A stretch of DNA of 64,000 nt, from assembly GCF_905397375.1 (NCBI RefSeq), contig NZ_CAJPVG010000010.1, positions 107,333-171,332 on the forward strand, given 5' to 3'. This document shows, piece by piece, positions 61,595 through 64,000 of the stretch. The position numbers and the translations under genes were made by a program. Each line of letters opens with the position of its first letter. Position 1 is the stretch's first letter. Below the pieces are notes generated by a model, which ran no database searches, had not been told where the DNA came from, and saw only the letters and a list, made by a program, of their open reading frames with translations. The stretch comes from Ralstonia mannitolilytica (GTDB lineage Bacteria; Pseudomonadota; Gammaproteobacteria; Burkholderiales; Burkholderiaceae).

Positions 61595-62056
61595 CTACGG
61601 TTCCGGGCTGCCGGGAACAGGAATGACGTGGCCGCGAATCTGCGCGGACTTGCCGCGGAACATGGCCACCACCTCGTCGTTCTGATTCGACACGCGCACG
61701 TCGTAGACCCCGTGCCGGCCGGACAGGACCTGCTCGGCGGCCTCGGCGGTCAGCACGTCCCCGCCCTGCGCGGGCCGCAGGAATTCCACACTGCAGCCCG
61801 CCGCCACCGTGTTGTGATTGTGGCTGTTGCACGCAAAGGCAAAGGCGGAATCCGCCAGCGTGAAAATCAGCCCGCCATGGCAGGTGCGGTGCCCGTTGAG
61901 GAACTCGGGCCGCACCGTCATCGAGAGGCGGGCGTAGCCGGGCCCGACGGCCTCCAGCCGCATGCCCAGCCAGCGGGTGCAGGCATCGGCGTCATACATG
62001 GATCGGCAGGCGGCCTCGGCCAGCGCCTGCGCATCTTGGAGGGCAGTCTCGGTCAC
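61595..62056 (-). CDS. paaI: Hydroxyphenylacetyl-CoA thioesterase PaaI
   Basis: Hotdog thioesterase of 153 aa that recycles CoA from dead-end intermediates of phenylacetate breakdown. PEFLNGHRTCHGGLIFTLADSAFAFACNSHN is the PaaI signature with the catalytic Asp in LADSAF, and GDVLTAEAAEQVLSGRHGVYDVRVSNQNDEVVAMFRGKS completes the fold. It lies 9 bp after paaG. Confidence 0.95.
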   Translation of the reverse strand: MTETALQDAQALAEAACRSMYDADACTRWLGMRLEAVGPGYARLSMTVRPEFLNGHRTCHGGLIFTLADSAFAFACNSHNHNTVAAGCSVEFLRPAQGGDVLTAEAAEQVLSGRHGVYDVRVSNQNDEVVAMFRGKSAQIRGHVIPVPGSPEP

Positions 62057-62065
62057 GCTGATCCC

Positions 62066-62854
62066 TTATTCGCCGGTGAAATGCGCCACGCGCTTGTTGA
62101 GGAAGGCGTCGACGCCCTCCGCGTAGTCCCTTGATCTGCCCAGTTCCCGCTGCAGATCGCGCTCCAGGTCCAGCTGCGCATCGAGCGATTGCGTGGGCGC
62201 GGCGTGCATGGCCCGCTTGATGGCGGCCAGCGCCCGGGTCGGCTGCTTGGCAAGGTGCTCGGCCATCGCGTGCACTTCGGTCATGAGGATCCTGGCGTCG
62301 TGGTACACGCCCCAGATGAGGCCCCAAGCCAGCGCCGTCTTGGCGTCGAGCTTCTCCCCCAGCATCGCCAGGCCCATCGCCCGCGCCACCCCGATGCGCT
62401 GCGGCAGGAACCACGTCCCGCCCGAATCCGGCAGCAGGCCGATCTTGACGAATGCCTGCAGGAAGCACGCATTCTCGGCCGCCAGCACGATGTCGCAGGC
62501 CAGCGCCAGGTTCGCACCCGCACCGGCCGCGACGCCGTTCACGGCGGCAATCACCGGCAGGGGCAGGGCACGCAGGCGGCGCACCAGCGGGTTGAACTGC
62601 TCGTCGATGAGTTGGCCCAGGTCGGTCATCTGCCCGGGCGTGAAACTGAGTTCGGAAAGATCCTGCCCCGCGCAGAAGCCGCGTCCGGCCCCGGTCAGGA
62701 TCAGCGCGCGGGCCTTCTGGCGCTCGACCTCGTCCAGCGCGTCACGCAGTTCGCCGTGCATGGCGGCCGTGAAGCTGTTGAGCTGATCGGGCCGGTTCAA
62801 CGTGATCGTGGCCACGTGTTCATGCCAGTCGAGCAGAATGCTGGGGCTCGTCAT
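62066..62854 (-). CDS. paaG: 1,2-epoxyphenylacetyl-CoA isomerase
   Basis: Crotonase-fold isomerase of 262 aa turning ring-1,2-epoxyphenylacetyl-CoA into the oxepin. Oxyanion-hole segment GRGFCAGQDLSELSFTPGQMTDLGQ and VAAGAGANLALACDIVLAAENACFLQAF, then KIGLLPDSGGTWFLPQRIG, whose Asp matches the family's catalytic Asp. It starts 86 bp from divergent paaF, with the operator between. Confidence 0.95.
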   Translation of the reverse strand: MTSPSILLDWHEHVATITLNRPDQLNSFTAAMHGELRDALDEVERQKARALILTGAGRGFCAGQDLSELSFTPGQMTDLGQLIDEQFNPLVRRLRALPLPVIAAVNGVAAGAGANLALACDIVLAAENACFLQAFVKIGLLPDSGGTWFLPQRIGVARAMGLAMLGEKLDAKTALAWGLIWGVYHDARILMTEVHAMAEHLAKQPTRALAAIKRAMHAAPTQSLDAQLDLERDLQRELGRSRDYAEGVDAFLNKRVAHFTGE

Positions 62855-62887
62855 GATCTTGTCTCCTCCTCGGTCATCGGTTCATTG

Positions 62888-62913
62888 ATTAACCGACCGG
62901 TTGGTCGGCTAAT
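62888..62913. promoter_or_regulatory. PaaR-type operator palindrome
   Basis: ATTARCCGACC-N4-GGTCGGYTAAT, an 11-bp inverted repeat placed between divergent paaG and paaF. It matches the CCGACC-GGTCGG core of known TetR-family PaaR sites. The regulator gene is not in the window. A TTGATT/TAATAT pair (62885-62890, 62910-62915) for paaF overlaps it. Confidence 0.8.
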
Positions 62914-62940
62914 ATTACATCCATTCCAACAGGAGCTTCC

Positions 62941-63717
62941 ATGTCCTACGAAAACATTCTGGTCGAAACGCGCGGTCGTGTTGGTCTTGTTACGTTGAAC
63001 CGGCCGAAGGCGCTCAACGCCCTCAACGATGCGCTCATGGATGAACTGGGCGCCGCGCTGCTCGCCTTCGATGCCGACGCGAACATCGGCGCCATCGTCA
63101 TCACCGGCAGCGAAAAGGCGTTCGCCGCCGGCGCGGACATCGGCGCCATGGCCGACTACGACTTCGCCACCGTCTATAGGAATGAATACATCACGCGCAA
63201 CTGGGAGACCATCCGCCGCATCCGCAAGCCGGTGATCGCCGCGGTGGCCGGCTACGCGCTGGGCGGCGGCTGCGAGCTCGCCATGATGTGCGACATCATC
63301 CTCGCCGCCGACACCGCCAAGTTCGGCCAGCCCGAAATCAAGCTCGGCACCATGCCGGGCGCAGGCGGTACGCAGCGCCTGCCGCGCGCCGTATCCAAGG
63401 CCAAGGCCATGGACCTGTGCCTCACGGCCCGCATGATGGGCGCCGAGGAGGCCGAGCGCGCCGGCCTGGTCTCCCGCGTCATTCCCGTCGACAAGCTGCT
63501 CGACGAAGCCATCCAGGCCGCGGAAACCATCGCTGGCTTCTCCTTGCCCGCCGTCATGATGATCAAGGAGTCCATCAATGCGGCTTATGAGACCACGCTG
63601 ACCGAGGGCGTGCACCTGGAGCGCCGCCTGTTCCATGCCACGTTCGCCACGGAAGACCAGAAAGAAGGCATGCGCGCCTTCCTCGAAAAACGGGCGGCCG
63701 CCTTCAAGCACCAATAA
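62941..63717 (+). CDS. paaF: Enoyl-CoA hydratase of phenylacetate degradation
   Basis: Crotonase of 258 aa hydrating 2,3-didehydroadipyl-CoA in the lower pathway. ITGSEKAFAAGADIGAMADYDFATVYRN and AVAGYALGGGCELAMMCDIILAADTAKFGQPEIKLGTMPGAGGTQRLPRAVSKAKAMDLCLTARMMGAEEAERAGLVSRVIP hold the oxyanion hole and both Glu residues. The ribosome site AGGAG precedes the ATG closely. Divergent from paaG-paaI-paaK; paaF versus a general beta-oxidation hydratase rests on context. Confidence 0.88.
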   Translation: MSYENILVETRGRVGLVTLNRPKALNALNDALMDELGAALLAFDADANIGAIVITGSEKAFAAGADIGAMADYDFATVYRNEYITRNWETIRRIRKPVIAAVAGYALGGGCELAMMCDIILAADTAKFGQPEIKLGTMPGAGGTQRLPRAVSKAKAMDLCLTARMMGAEEAERAGLVSRVIPVDKLLDEAIQAAETIAGFSLPAVMMIKESINAAYETTLTEGVHLERRLFHATFATEDQKEGMRAFLEKRAAAFKHQ

Positions 63718-63745
63718 GCAGGGCCGGCGAAGCGTCTCTTCGGGA

Positions 63746-63770
63746 ATACCCGAGTAACTGTCTCGGGTAT
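63746..63770. repeat. Perfect inverted repeat after paaF
   Basis: ATACCCGAG (63746-63754) and CTCGGGTAT (63762-63770) flank a 7-nt loop. No T-run follows. Confidence 0.55.
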
Positions 63771-63796
63771 GCTGGGTGCGATTTTGGGGCGGCTGG

Positions 63797-63840
63797 AAAG
63801 CCCGCGAGCCAAGCTCTGGACTGGGCTCGCGGGCTTTTTT
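63797..63840 (+). terminator. Terminator downstream of paaF
   Basis: AAAGCCCGCGAGCC pairs with GGCTCGCGGGCTTT over about 13 nt and is followed by T6. It lies about 80 bp after the paaF stop. Confidence 0.93.
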
Positions 63841-64000
63841 CATGACTGCGTCATCAGCGCGTCACGACAAAGGTGTTGCCAAGCTCCGGAAACCCCCCTA
63901 ATATTCGCCCCTCGCTGCACGACGCAGCGCCGAAACGAAAGCGACGGCGGGGCGTGTGAAGCGGTGGAGAAGTAGAAGTGGTGCGGGTTTCCGGGTGGTT
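63841..64000. other. Window end without supported gene
   Basis: 160 bp after the terminator; short frames only, no ribosome site followed by a recognisable start. Confidence 0.5.

Overview
The window is GC-rich, densely coded chromosomal DNA from a betaproteobacterium of the Burkholderiaceae. Ralstonia is the best fit. The grounds are gene order and protein character: a Burkholderia-type trimeric porin, petABC-sspA-sspB, hemA-prfA-prmC-grxD-ubiX, trpE-trpG-trpD-trpC with ung behind it, opgGH, and a phenylacetate-degradation cluster with a TetR-type operator. It reads as core genome. I see no insertion sequence, prophage, integrase or CRISPR array.

Layout. 0-5 kb: a TctD/TctE-like two-component pair divergent from an orphan periplasmic binding protein, then a highly expressed porin. 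5-8 kb: a DegS-like protease divergent from a Nif3 protein, and mscL. 8-12.4 kb: the cytochrome bc1 operon petABC, sspA/sspB and tRNA-Thr(TGT). 12.4-14.2 kb: RidA-like, DinB-like and TetR genes. 14.2-15.7 kb: a decayed locus with two related, ribosome-site-equipped leader peptides in tandem and the shattered remnant of an NRAMP-family divalent metal transporter. 16.1-20.1 kb: cyoABCD, a bo3-type quinol oxidase. 20.3-23.2 kb: ettA, a CDGSH protein, a YbaK-like deacylase and a small secreted protein. 23.4-27.6 kb: opgGH (osmoregulated periplasmic glucans). 27.8-34 kb: two small envelope proteins, then the heme/translation-termination operon with an Ala/Lys-rich lipoprotein inserted in it. 34.4-39.2 kb: a three-gene signalling module made of a phytochrome-like kinase that has lost most chromophore-binding residues, an Rcp1-like regulator and a REC-PAS-kinase-REC hybrid. 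39.6-50.3 kb: an MFS transporter, ychF, an orphan fliT, a UbiH-like hydroxylase, dsbC, an AcuI-like reductase, an M61 peptidase and a FUSC membrane protein. 50.3-58 kb: ung, a CYTH protein, trpCD(G)E with an LprI-like secreted protein inside, gph and rpe. 58-60 kb: apaG, a small membrane protein and mltA. 60-63.7 kb: paaK, paaI, paaG and divergent paaF.

Functionally the window covers respiration (bc1 complex and a bo3 oxidase as alternative quinol outlets), tetrapyrrole and ubiquinone synthesis (hemA, ubiX, a UbiH-like hydroxylase), tryptophan synthesis, envelope maintenance (DegS-like protease, OpgGH, DsbC, MltA, porin, MscL) and aromatic catabolism. The parts most worth a second look are the apparently blind phytochrome module and the leader-peptide/NRAMP graveyard.
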